DNA from: Pseudomonas putida
GTDB lineage: Bacteria > Pseudomonadota > Gammaproteobacteria > Pseudomonadales > Pseudomonadaceae
Assembly (NCBI RefSeq): GCF_001941965.1
Contig: NZ_MKZO01000079.1
Coordinates: forward strand, 62,001-126,000
Direction: 5' to 3'
DNA length: 64,000 bases
Below the pieces are notes generated by a model. That model saw only the letters and a program-made list of their open reading frames with translations. It did not search any database and was not told the origin of the DNA. A program made the translations under genes and the position numbers. Below, piece by piece: positions 49,850-59,800 of the stretch. How positions within the stretch are numbered: position 1 is the first letter of the stretch; each line of letters starts with the position of its first letter.

Positions 49850-49943
49850 AGCTTCAAGCTTCAAGCTCCAAGTTGTAAGAGAAAAGCGGGACGCGGCGAA
49901 CCGGCATTTTCTTGCAGCTTGGAGCTTGTGGCTTGCCGCTTTA
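49850..49943. repeat. AGCTTCAAGC-type intergenic repeat
   Basis: The left arm GCTTCAAGCTTCAAGCTCCA and the right arm GCAGCTTGGAGCTTGTGGCT form an inverted pair between the response regulator promoter and the ilvE stop codon. The right edge abuts the ilvE stop. Confidence 0.75.
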
Positions 49944-50963
49944 GAGAGCGACCTTGACGATCCAGCCAGCCGGCGCTTCCACGTCACCGCTCTGGATGCC
50001 GGTCAGTTCGGCATACAGCTTCTTGGTCACCGGACCGACTTCGGTCTCGCTGTGGAATACATGCAGCTTGCCGTTGTACTGGATGCCGCCGATCGGGGTG
50101 ATCACCGCAGCGGTACCGCAGGCGCCGGCTTCCTTGAACTTGCCGATCTCGTCGATCAGCACGTCGCCTTCGACCACGGTCAGGCCCAGGCGCGAGGCGG
50201 CCAGTTCCATCAGCGACAGGCGGGTGATGCCCGGCAGCACGGAGGCGGATTTCGGGGTGATGAACTGGTTGTCGGCGGTGATGCCGAAGAAGTTGGCCGA
50301 ACCCACTTCCTCGATCTTGCTGTGGGTCAGCGGGTCGAGGTAGATGGCGTCGGCGAAGCCTTGCTTCTTGGCTTCGGCGCCCGGCATCAGGCTGGCAGCG
50401 TAGTTGCCGCCGACCTTGGCCGCGCCGGTGCCTTGTGGCGCGGCACGGTCGAAGCCGGAGATGACGAAGTTGTGCGGGGTCATGCCGCCCTTGAAGTACG
50501 AGCCGACCGGGATGGCGAAGACCGAGAAGATGAACTGCGGCGCGGTGCGCACGCCGATGTTGTCACCCACGCCGATCACGAACGGACGCAGGTACAGGGC
50601 GCCCTTGCCGTACGGCGGGACGAAGCGCTCGTTGGCCTTGACCACTTGCTTGCACGCCTCGATGAAGGCTTCGGTCGGCACTTGCGGCATCAGCAGGCGG
50701 GCACAGCTGCGGGCCATGCGCGCGGCGTTCTGGTCAGGGCGGAACAGGTTGATCGAACCGTCCTGGCAACGGTAGGCCTTGAGGCCCTCGAAGCATTGCT
50801 GGCCGTAGTGCAGGGCAGTGGAGCCTTCGCTGATGTGCAGGACGTTGTCTTCGGTCAGGGTGCCCGCGTCCCACGCGCCGTCGCGCCATACGGAGAGGTA
50901 GCGCTTGTCGGTCTTGATGTAGTCGAAGCCCAGCTTGTCCCAGTTAATGCTTTCGTTGCTCAT
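49941..50963 (-). CDS. ilvE: Branched-chain amino acid aminotransferase
   Basis: The 340-residue PLP enzyme of fold type IV interconverts branched-chain amino acids and their 2-oxo acids. The PLP lysine lies in AAKVGGNYAASL. Other motifs are GQQCFEGLKAYRCQDGSINLFRPDQNAARM and EVGSANFFGIT. The size and the GGNYAAS context fit the class II (eukaryotic/Bacillus-like) branched-chain aminotransferases. The start MSNESINWDKLG was chosen over an earlier ATG. It is divergent from the first NEL gene, separated by about 300 bases. Confidence 0.95.
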   Translation of the reverse strand: MSNESINWDKLGFDYIKTDKRYLSVWRDGAWDAGTLTEDNVLHISEGSTALHYGQQCFEGLKAYRCQDGSINLFRPDQNAARMARSCARLLMPQVPTEAFIEACKQVVKANERFVPPYGKGALYLRPFVIGVGDNIGVRTAPQFIFSVFAIPVGSYFKGGMTPHNFVISGFDRAAPQGTGAAKVGGNYAASLMPGAEAKKQGFADAIYLDPLTHSKIEEVGSANFFGITADNQFITPKSASVLPGITRLSLMELAASRLGLTVVEGDVLIDEIGKFKEAGACGTAAVITPIGGIQYNGKLHVFHSETEVGPVTKKLYAELTGIQSGDVEAPAGWIVKVAL

Positions 50964-51202
50964 GGCACCCTCGATCTGTTTGGCAATCGCCTGTAGGTCA
51001 GGCGGCGCTTCGCGCGCAAGGCGGTCACGATAATACATCCCGTGCAGATCGGAAACGCCTGTCGGCAGATTCGCCGGGACAATTCGTCGTCCATTCGCAG
51101 GTGCCGACCTGCGGTCGGATTTTCCTGCCGGGGTGGTAGCCAGGCATTTTTCAGGTTCGAAGTTCCGATCGGAGTCGCCTGCTTTCCATAAGGAATTTGC
51201 CG
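50964..51202. other. Intergenic region between ilvE and the NEL cluster
   Basis: No gene was found. It contains a small perfect hairpin CCGACC-TGC-GGTCGG at 51104-51118 followed by ATTTTCC on the plus strand. It should contain the ilvE promoter on the minus strand. Confidence 0.4.
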
Positions 51203-51264
51203 TTTTTAAAAGCCGAAGCCGGCTTTAGCCTGAATGCCCCATTCAAGGACGAGAGGGCTTCATC
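51203..51264 (+). promoter_or_regulatory. Conserved leader of NEL gene 1
   Basis: TTTTTAAAA (51203-51211), TTTAGCCTGAAT (about 51224-51235) and ATTCAAGGACGAGAGGGCTT (51241-51260) precede the ATG and are closely repeated before the two other NEL genes. A copy-specific hairpin AAAGCCG-AAGC-CGGCTTT overlaps the first two boxes. GGACGAGAGGG contains the likely ribosome site. Confidence 0.6.
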
Positions 51265-54200
51265 ATGGACGATATTCACTACCAGACAGTCAGCAACCGC
51301 GTGCCGCAGTACCTGCTCGACAGCAGCGCGGAGGAGCGCAAGGCCCTGCGCGCGAGGTCGCCGCAGCCGCTGCCGTGGCTGGCCCATGCCAGCGCCACCC
51401 GGGCCGACGTGCTGCAGACCTTGCGCGAGGAACACCGTCGCCATCGACGCCTGGCCGGCAAGGTCGAGGGCTTTCTCAAGGACCTGCCCGAGGTCGAGGC
51501 CTTCGCCGAGCCGCTGCTGCGCACGGCGCTGAAAAATACCTTGGGTATGGATCTGGATGTGCGCCATACCTTTCTCTTCAATGCCGCCCGGGCGCGGCTT
51601 GCCGAGGAGCATCTGGGCGGCAGCGATCCGGTGGTCAAGGCCTTCCAGGCGGTCAAGGCCGCGACCGGCTCGTTGCTGACGGCGGCCTTGCAGAATTTCG
51701 AAGCGTTCGAAGCGCAGGCGGGGGGCATGCACGACGAGCGCCGGCCTTCGAGTGTCTTTGCCAGCGCCAGCGGTCAGGCACTGGAGCCCGGCACCCCTGT
51801 GGACCTGGCGCCCGAACGCTTCGCGGCGCTGTGCCGCACGCTCGACCTGGGCGGGCAATACCAGCGCCTGATCGAGCGCACATTCGCCCCGCCGCCGACC
51901 GGCCAGGAAGCCGCCGAAGCGGCGATGCTCAGGCGCCGGGCCACGTTCAAGGCCTTCGAGCAATCCAGCTTCCGCCTCGAACTGCATCTGGCGTACCTGC
52001 GGTCGTGGATCGGCCAGGGCCAGTACGAGCAGTTGCTGGAGGTGGCCAACAACACCCGGGCCAGCGCCACGCTCAGCCGCGCCATGCTGAAATTGTGGGA
52101 TGTGGAACTCAACGGCGTGGTGGTGTTCTTCCGTCCGCAGCCGGAGGAACAGCCGGTGCGTGACGTGCTGCTGTACATGCCCGACGAGCCCGAGCAGCCG
52201 TTTCGCCTGTTCCGCTCGCTGCCGGCGCTGAACCGCTGGATGTGCAAGCGCCTGGGCGATGCCGAGTGGCGCAGGTATTTCCTGCGCTTCATCCCGGCTC
52301 GCCAGCGTGACCCGTTGCTGCAGAAGATCCACCGCACGCTCAACCCGAGGGTGTGGAACCCGGGTGGCTGGTATGAAGAGGTGCCCGCCGACAAGCCGGT
52401 GCTGCACCTGGGCAGACGCGAGTTCTCCGCACGCCTGTTCGACACCCTGCTGCAACGCAAGATCGCCGTGCTCAAGGACGACGGCCTGTTCCACGCCGTG
52501 CCGACGGCAGCCGAGGACCACAAGTCGGCGCAGGACAAGATCGACCACGCCCTGGCGCTGGGCTTCAACGTGCTCAACGTCGCCGCCTTCGTGGTGCCCG
52601 GCCTCGGCGAACTGATGCTGGTAGTCAATACCGCCATGCTCGGCTACGAGGTCTACGAGGGCATCGACAGCCTGGCCAAGGGCGAGCGCGAGCAGGCCTG
52701 GGCCTATTTCATGGATGTCGCGGAGAACCTGGTGCTGATGGCTGCCATGAGTGCGGCAGCGGCGGCGGCCCACCGTTTTACCGGCAACCTGCCGCTGGCG
52801 GTGCGCAGCATGCGTCCGGTGACCCTCGCCGATGGCAGCGTGCGCCTGTGGAAGCCGGACCTGGCCCCCTTCGCCTACGAGATCAGGCTGCCGGCGGATC
52901 TCAAGCCCGGCGAAAACGGTCTTTACAGCTACCAGGGCCGTGATTGGCTGGCCCTCGACGGGCGCTATTACTCGGTGCGCACCCTGCTTGGCAGCGAGCC
53001 GGGCTACAGCCTGGAACATCCCGAACGGCCCTGGGCCTACGAACCGCCGCTGCGCCACAACGGCAACGGCGGCTGGCTGCATGAGCTGGATACCCCGCAG
53101 CAATGGCGCGGGCAGGAACTGTTCGGCCGCCAGGGGCATCGCGAGGCAGTGGTCAGCGAGGCCATGGCCCAGCGCGCCCTGCGCATCAGCGGCATCTCCG
53201 AAGGGCAGCTGCGTCATACCCTGGTCAACAACCATCGGCCGCCGGCGCTGTTGACCGACACCCTGCGTCGCCTGTCCCTCGCCGAACGCCACGGCGAATC
53301 CTTCGCTGCGGCGGATGCCGCGCAGCAGCCGTCGCTGTCCGCCCAGGGCCAACTGTTGCAGCGCCAGTTCAGCGGCCTGCCTAATCGGGTCGTCGAGGAG
53401 ATCATCGGCCACGCGGACGGCCATGAACTCAGCGAAATGGCCAGCGCCGAACGCGTGCCCCTGCGCCTGGCCGAAGAAGCGCGGCTCTACCAGCAGCAGG
53501 TGCGCATGGCCCGGGCCTGCGAGGGGTTGTACCTGGACGGCGTGGTCAATCTCGACAGCGCGCGCCTGGCCCTGCACCAACTGAGCACGCTGCCGGGCTG
53601 GCCGCAGTCGCTGCGCATCGCCCTGCACGATGCTGCCGGGCAAACCCTGGACAGCGTGGGCACGGGCGACGCGGCGCCGAGCGTCCTGGTCTGGCGCGCA
53701 CAGCCGCCAGCGGTGTTCAACAGCGCCCTGTTCGACGTCCTGCCCGAAAGCGCCCGCAGCCAGCTCGGCGTGCCGGACGCCGCCAGCCTGCGCCAGACCC
53801 TGCAGGCGCAAGCCTTGCCGCCGCGTCAGCAACTGCGCCGCTGGTTGGGCATGCAGGCGCTGCGGCCGGGCTTCCGCTCGCCGATGCGCCTGGCCGACGG
53901 GCGTATCGGCTACCCGCTCAGCGGCGATGCCCCGCCGTTCTTCACCGAGGACGAACTGCTCGACAAGCTGCGCCTGCTGGAACTGGACGACCTGTATCCC
54001 GAAGACGCGCTCTTCGCCCTCCACCGCAGCGGCCTGGACCGCACGGCGATCAACCAGCGGTTGAACCGCGCCCTCGACGAAATGCTCGCGCTGCGCCAGC
54101 ACCTGGACCGCTGGGTGCTGGACTCCGCCCATGAAGTGCTCAGCCCGTCCCGCCAGCGCAGCCGCGAGCGGATCGGCAACGGCCTGTGGGACCACTGGCG

Positions 54201-56670
54201 ACGCAACACCCTGCCGGAACTGGGCCGGCCGGTGGCGCCGCTGGTGTTGTGGCAAGTGCAACTGGCGGACCTGCCGATCGGCTTGCCGGCGTTCTTCACC
54301 GAGCGGGTGCGCGCGCTGCTGCTGGACGAGGTGATCCTGCGTGAGGGCGAAGGTTTCCAGCAGACCATCGGCGAAGCGCCGCTGCTGGCCTTTGCCGAGG
54401 AATTCCCCAATCTGCGCACCCTGGACATTCGCGCCGGGCAATGGGAGCCGGGGCTGGCGCAGACCGCAGTGCGGGCCTGGCCGCAGTTGAACGCCGTGGC
54501 CCTGCGTGAACTCGGCCACCTGCTCAGCGCCCAGGACTTCAGGGCCCTGGCCAGCCTGCCGCGCCTGCGCTGGCTGGAGCTGCGCGGCAGCCGCGTGCTC
54601 GACCTGCCGGCCTCCGCGCTGAATGGCATGACCCTGGATTACCTCGGGCTCGACTGGCTCGACCTGCGGGTCTGGCCGAACTGGCTGGACGCCCTGGCGC
54701 TGGAACGGATCGCCTCGCTGTCACTGGTCGGCAACCAACTGACCGAGGTCCCGCGATTGATCCTCGAGGACCCCGAGCCGGCCGTCCGGACCTTGCGCAT
54801 CGCCGCGCGCGGCAATCAGTTCGGTTACCAGGCCTGTTTCGACATGATCATGGCCGAGCGTTTCCGCGGTCGCTACAGCTTCGACCTGGACCTCTCGCCG
54901 GCCATGGCCGACGAGTTGAACCGCCGGGTTAACGAGCGGGTGCAGTTGCAGGAAACGCTGGACGCCTGGGTCAATCCCGTCTCTGCCGACGAGGCGTTGA
55001 CGCCGCTGCACCAGGCCTACCGGCATCGTATCGCGGCGGTGTTGATGGAGTACTGGCGTGACACCTTGCGCGGTCTCGGCGCGGCGCGCCTGAACCTGGT
55101 GGATGCGGTGCTGGCGGACTTTCCGGAGGCGCTGCCGGACTTTCTCACGGCGCGGGTCGACCGTCTCGACCTGACCCGCTTCGACGCCGAGCCGGCGGTG
55201 TTGCAGCGCTTCGTCAGCCAGTTCCCGAACCTCATCGAACTGTCGCTGGTCGGTGGCCTGCCGGCCTTGCAGGCGGTGCCGGAATTCCTCACCGGCTTCC
55301 CCAACCTGCGCGAGCTGGGCCTGGTGCGCATGGGCATGACCATCGACCAGGCGGCCATGGAAGTCTTTGCCCGCATGCCGATGCTGTCGTCGCTGCAACT
55401 GGACGGCAACCGCCTGGGCGAGATTAATGATGTGTCGATGTTCGACCAGCGTTTCCTCGGCTTCCTCGGCCTGGCGCAGATGGACATCGCGGCCTGGCCG
55501 GCCTGGCTGAACAACCTGCTGCCCCATGGCATCGAACTGCTCGGCCTGGACGACAACCTGCTCACCGAACTGCCGGCGCAGATCCTCGAAAACCGCCGCA
55601 CCGAGGCCGGTGTGGTGGAAATCTCGCTGCACAACAATCCACTGACCCGGGCGACCATGATCGCGGCGCATACCTCGCAGCACTTCAACCGGCCGTACAA
55701 CTTCACCATGACCTTGCCGGAGGATATCGAGGCGATGCCGCGGGAGGTGCACGCGTCCGACTCCGAAGACGACAGCGGTTCGCCGGGCACCGAACAGACC
55801 TGGATGTCGGACGAGGACCCCGCCGCCACCTGGGAGACCGGCGACGTCGCCGAGGATGCCCGGCACGAGACGCTGTGGACCACGCTCGCGGCGCGGGGCG
55901 ACGCGACGTCGTTGCTGGCGCTGGTCTCGCGCCTGCGTTTCAGCGCCGACTACCGCACCGGCAATACCCGCGAGGAGCTGGTGGAGCGGGTGTGGAGCGT
56001 GCTGGAGGCTGCCGGCGCCGACGAAGAGCTGCGGGCGACCCTGAACGGCATGGCCCAGGAGCCGGTGGAGCAGGTGCACAATCACGACACCTGCCCTGAC
56101 GGCATCCGCATGGAGTTCAACCAGATGGAGCTGCTGGTGCATACCCGCCAGGCCCTGCGCGAGATCCCCGAGGACAATCGCGGGCCGGCGCTGTTCCGCC
56201 TGATGCGCGGGATCTTCCGTGCCCAGCGTCTGGACCAGATCGCCCGGCTCCGGGCTGGCGGGCGCGACGAAGCCGAAGTGCGCCTGGCCTATCGCCTGCG
56301 CTGGGCCGAGCAGTTGGAGCTGCCGTTGCCGCCTCGGGGCATGCTGTACCGGCGGGTGGCGGATATCGCGCCGGGCGAGCTGGACCAGGCCCTGATCCAG
56401 TTGCAGATGGAGGAAGCCGGGGCGGGCCTGCAGGCCTTTGCCGCGGACTGCGACTTCTGGGTGGCCTGGCTGCGCGAGACCTATGCCGAGCGGTTCAAGG
56501 CCCTCAAGGATGGCTACGAGGCCGCAGTGCTCGGCACCATCGACGTCTATCCGAATGACACGGCGGAACAGTCGGCGGCGCGGATCCGTGCGCTGGAGGA
56601 CAAATTCAAGCGCGATGAGCGGGAACTGCTGGAGCGCTTGACGCTGGAGCAGGCGCTGGCCGGGAACTGA
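51265..56670 (+). CDS. Giant LRR protein with dermonecrotic-toxin-like region and NEL E3 ubiquitin ligase domain (copy 1)
   Basis: The 1801-residue protein has no signal peptide. The N-terminal region (about 1-550) resembles the dermonecrotic toxin family seen in Pseudomonas and includes a hydrophobic stretch near 427-515 (LGFNVLNVAAFVVPGLGELM onward). Leucine-rich blocks lie near 1045-1175 and 1315-1465. An acidic Ser/Asp linker (about 1495-1535) follows, and then a NEL-like domain (about 1560-1790) with catalytic CxD in HDTCPDGI (Cys1610, Asp1612). NEL domains are bacterial E3 ubiquitin ligases delivered into eukaryotic hosts. This is the first of three tandem paralogues. The delivery route is unknown. 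Confidence 0.85.
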   Translation: MDDIHYQTVSNRVPQYLLDSSAEERKALRARSPQPLPWLAHASATRADVLQTLREEHRRHRRLAGKVEGFLKDLPEVEAFAEPLLRTALKNTLGMDLDVRHTFLFNAARARLAEEHLGGSDPVVKAFQAVKAATGSLLTAALQNFEAFEAQAGGMHDERRPSSVFASASGQALEPGTPVDLAPERFAALCRTLDLGGQYQRLIERTFAPPPTGQEAAEAAMLRRRATFKAFEQSSFRLELHLAYLRSWIGQGQYEQLLEVANNTRASATLSRAMLKLWDVELNGVVVFFRPQPEEQPVRDVLLYMPDEPEQPFRLFRSLPALNRWMCKRLGDAEWRRYFLRFIPARQRDPLLQKIHRTLNPRVWNPGGWYEEVPADKPVLHLGRREFSARLFDTLLQRKIAVLKDDGLFHAVPTAAEDHKSAQDKIDHALALGFNVLNVAAFVVPGLGELMLVVNTAMLGYEVYEGIDSLAKGEREQAWAYFMDVAENLVLMAAMSAAAAAAHRFTGNLPLAVRSMRPVTLADGSVRLWKPDLAPFAYEIRLPADLKPGENGLYSYQGRDWLALDGRYYSVRTLLGSEPGYSLEHPERPWAYEPPLRHNGNGGWLHELDTPQQWRGQELFGRQGHREAVVSEAMAQRALRISGISEGQLRHTLVNNHRPPALLTDTLRRLSLAERHGESFAAADAAQQPSLSAQGQLLQRQFSGLPNRVVEEIIGHADGHELSEMASAERVPLRLAEEARLYQQQVRMARACEGLYLDGVVNLDSARLALHQLSTLPGWPQSLRIALHDAAGQTLDSVGTGDAAPSVLVWRAQPPAVFNSALFDVLPESARSQLGVPDAASLRQTLQAQALPPRQQLRRWLGMQALRPGFRSPMRLADGRIGYPLSGDAPPFFTEDELLDKLRLLELDDLYPEDALFALHRSGLDRTAINQRLNRALDEMLALRQHLDRWVLDSAHEVLSPSRQRSRERIGNGLWDHWRRNTLPELGRPVAPLVLWQVQLADLPIGLPAFFTERVRALLLDEVILREGEGFQQTIGEAPLLAFAEEFPNLRTLDIRAGQWEPGLAQTAVRAWPQLNAVALRELGHLLSAQDFRALASLPRLRWLELRGSRVLDLPASALNGMTLDYLGLDWLDLRVWPNWLDALALERIASLSLVGNQLTEVPRLILEDPEPAVRTLRIAARGNQFGYQACFDMIMAERFRGRYSFDLDLSPAMADELNRRVNERVQLQETLDAWVNPVSADEALTPLHQAYRHRIAAVLMEYWRDTLRGLGAARLNLVDAVLADFPEALPDFLTARVDRLDLTRFDAEPAVLQRFVSQFPNLIELSLVGGLPALQAVPEFLTGFPNLRELGLVRMGMTIDQAAMEVFARMPMLSSLQLDGNRLGEINDVSMFDQRFLGFLGLAQMDIAAWPAWLNNLLPHGIELLGLDDNLLTELPAQILENRRTEAGVVEISLHNNPLTRATMIAAHTSQHFNRPYNFTMTLPEDIEAMPREVHASDSEDDSGSPGTEQTWMSDEDPAATWETGDVAEDARHETLWTTLAARGDATSLLALVSRLRFSADYRTGNTREELVERVWSVLEAAGADEELRATLNGMAQEPVEQVHNHDTCPDGIRMEFNQMELLVHTRQALREIPEDNRGPALFRLMRGIFRAQRLDQIARLRAGGRDEAEVRLAYRLRWAEQLELPLPPRGMLYRRVADIAPGELDQALIQLQMEEAGAGLQAFAADCDFWVAWLRETYAERFKALKDGYEAAVLGTIDVYPNDTAEQSAARIRALEDKFKRDERELLERLTLEQALAGN

Positions 56671-56683
56671 GTCGTTGTTTCGA

Positions 56684-56713
56684 GCCTCATCGCTGGCAAG
56701 CCAGCGATGAGGC
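56684..56713. repeat. Collapsed REP palindrome, GCCTCATC-type
   Basis: A perfect palindrome with 14-bp arms, GCCTCATCGCTGGC, around a central AA, lying between NEL genes 1 and 2. It carries the GCCTCATC side of the REP unit on both sides and lacks the TCCCACAGG tail, making it complementary to the form at 42958-42991. Confidence 0.85.
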
Positions 56714-56750
56714 CCGAAAGGGCAACCAGTCCCTCCGGGAACCCCGACCC

Positions 56751-56814
56751 TTTTTAAAACCTGTCAGCCTCTCTTTAGCCTGAACGCCCCATTCACGGAC
56801 GAAAAGGTTTCACC
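56751..56814 (+). promoter_or_regulatory. Conserved leader of NEL gene 2
   Basis: TTTTTAAAA (56751-56759), TTTAGCCTGAACGCCCC (from 56774) and ATTCACGGACGAAAAGG precede the ATG. The order and spacing match the leaders of copies 1 and 3. It starts 80 bases after the NEL 1 stop codon, so each gene may have its own promoter. Confidence 0.6.
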
Positions 56815-59800
56815 ATGGACGATATCCACTACCAGACTGTCAGCCAGCGCGTGCCCCAGCGCCTGGTCGACAGTTCCGCCGAACAGCGCCAGGCCCTGCG
56901 CAACAAGGTTCCGCCAGCGATGCCCTGGCTGGAAGAGGCCAGCGGCAACCTGCTCCAGGTGATTGCCGCGCTGGACGAGGAGTACCCGCGCCACCAACGG
57001 CACGCCCAGGCCGTGGCTACGGTGCTGGAACAGTTGCCCAATGCCGAGGCGTTCGCCGAACCCTTGCTGCGCGAAGCCTTGAAAAATACCTTCGGCCTCG
57101 ACCTCGATGTCCACCGCACCTTCCTGTTCAATGCTGGCCGTGCGCGCATCGCCGAGTCCCACCTGAGCACTGCCGACCCGGTGGTACGGGCCTTCCAGGC
57201 GGTGAAAGCGGCAACCCAGTCGCTGCTGCGCAGCGCGCTGCAGAACTTCGAGGCCTTCGAAGCGGAGGAGGGTGGTATGCAGGCCGATCGCCGGCCCGCG
57301 AGGATTTTCTTCAGCGACAACGGACTGGCTGCCGAGCCGAGCCGGGATGTCGATCTGGTTCCCGAACGCTTCGCCGCGCTGTGTCGCAGCCTGGACCTGG
57401 GCGCGCGCTATCAACGCCTGATCGACCAGGCATTCAGTCCCGAACCGGTCGGGGACGAAAGCGCCGAGGCCGCCGCCAGCAATCGCCAGGCCCGCTTCAA
57501 GCTGCTGGAGCAGTCAAGCCTGCGCCTGGAGCTGCATCTGGCGCGCCTGCGCGGGCAGATCGACCAGGCCTGCTACGAAGAACTGCTGGAGGTGGCGAAG
57601 AACGGCAAGGCCGAGGGGGATCTGGAGCGCAGCGTCCTGCGCCTGTGGGACGTGGAGTTGACCGGCATCGTCCTGTTCTTCCGCCCGGGGCGCCTGGGGG
57701 TGTACATGCCCGACGAGCCGCAGCAGCCGCTGCAAACCTTCCCTCACCTGCAGGCATTCCATGCCTCGTTGCGCGAGCGCCTGAAGGACCCTGCCTGGCG
57801 CAACTATTTCCTGCGCTTCATCCCCGCCCGCCAGCGCGACCCGCTGCTCGCCAGGATCCAGCGCACCCTGTTTCCCAAGGTGTGGAATGCCGGCGGCTGG
57901 TACGAGGAACGCTACGATCCCGAGGCCGTGCTGGGCCTGGACAAGCAGGCGTTCAGCGCGCCGCTGTTCAACGTCCTGCTGCAACGCAAGATGCTCGCCC
58001 TGCGCGACGATGGCCTGTTCCACGCCGTGCCCACGGCGGTGGAGGACCACAAGTCGACCCAGGACAAGATCGACTACTACCTCGGCGTCGGTTTCAACGT
58101 GCTCAATGTGGCGGCCTTTGTCGTGCCGGGGCTGGGTGAGGTGATGCTCGCAGTCAATGCGGCGCTGCTCGGCTACGAGGTCTACGAGGGCTTCGACAGC
58201 CTGGCCAGGGGCGACCGCGAGGCGGCCTGGGGCTATTTCATGGATGTCGGGGAGAACCTCGCGATCATCGCCGCCCTCGGTGCCGCCGGAGCAGCGGCCC
58301 ATCGCTTCAAGGGCAACCTGCCGCTGGCCGTGCGCAGCATGCGCCCGGTGACCCTGGCCGACGGCAGCGTGCGCCTGTGGCAGCCCGACCTGTCGCCCTT
58401 TGCCTACGAGATCCGCCTGCCGGCCGGGCTGAAGGCCGATGCCGACGGGCTGTACAGCTTCCAGGGGCGCCAGTGGCTGAACCTCGACGGCCAGTATTAC
58501 TCGGTACGTGCGTTGCTGGGCGAGGAGGGCCATGGCCTGGAGCACCCGCGCCGCGCCGGGGCCTACGCGCCCAGGGTGCAGCACAACGGCAACGGCGGCT
58601 GGCTGAGCGAGCTGGATACCCCGGAGCAATGGCGCGGGATGGAGCTGTTCCGCCGCCAGGGCCCGCTGGAAGCCAGGGTCTCCGAGGAAATGGCCGGCAA
58701 TGCCCTGCGCATCAGCGGCGTGACCGAATCGGAACTGCGCCAGACCCTGGTGGACCGCCATCGCCCGCCGGCGCTGCTCACCGACACCCTGCGCCGCCTG
58801 GCTTTGGCGGAAACCTCCGGCGCCGACACCTTCGCCGCCGACTACAAGGCCGCGCAAGCCCCGCTGTCATTGCCGGCAATGGCCTTGCAACGGCAATTCC
58901 GCAGCCTGCCCCATGTCATCCTCGAAGAAATCGTCGGCGCCGCGAGCGCCGCCGAAACCGGCGAAATGACCACCTCCGGGCGCGTGCCCCTGCGCCTTGC
59001 CGATGAAGCACGGATCTACCAGCAACAGGTGCGCATCGCCCGGGCCTGCGAGGGCCTGTACCTGGACCGGGAAATCAGCCTGGACAGCGCGCGCCTGATG
59101 CTCCACTCACTGCAAAGCCTGCCGCACTGGCCGGCGAAGCTGCGCATCGGCCTCTACGACGGCTGGATCGAAGGCCCGCGGCTGGCCGGCATCGGCGAGG
59201 GCGATGAGCCGGAACTGGGGGTGATCTGGAACCGCCAGTTGCCGGGAGATTTCTGCCGTGCGCTGTTCGACAACATCCCCGGCGTCTACCGCGAGCGCCT
59301 CGGCCTGGCCGATGCCGGCACGCTGTGGCGCAAGCTGCGCGAGCTGCGCCCGTCGCGTCAGCGGCTGCGCCAGTGGCTGGGCCTGGCTGAAATCAAGCCG
59401 GCGTTTCGCTCGCCCATGCGCCTGGCCGACGGCCGTCTCGGCCATCCGCTCAGCGGCCGCGGCCAGGCCTTCTTCACCGAGGACGAACTGCTCGACAAGC
59501 TGCGCATGCTGGAACTGGAAGAGGTGCATGTCGAGGATGCCCTGCAGGCGCTGTACCGCAGCGGCATGGACCGTGTGGCGATCAATACGCGCCTGAACAC
59601 CCTGCTCGGCGAGTTGCTGGAGTTGCGCGACGCCCTGGACCGCTGGGCCCTGGGGTCGGCCAGCGAACACATGACCCTGCGCCGCCAGCGTGGCCGCGAG
59701 CGCATCGGCCTGGCGGTGTGGGAGCACTGGCGGCGCAGCATCCTGCCCGAACTCGGCCAGCCGGCCTCGCGCCTGATCCTGTTCCAGGTCTCGCTGGCGG

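Noticed and set aside
51151..54519. Open frame of about 1,100 codons opposite NEL copy 1; a similar one at 59107-62247 opposite copy 2
   Set aside because: The translations are Arg/Gln/Gly/Ala-rich and repeat the same pattern in both copies because the sense genes are paralogous. The sense strand encodes recognisable domains.
56738..56768. Hrp-box-like GGAACC-N16-CC upstream of NEL copy 2
   Set aside because: The downstream half reads CCTGTCA instead of CCACNNA, the match is worse at copy 3 and absent at copy 1, so HrpL control is not supported.
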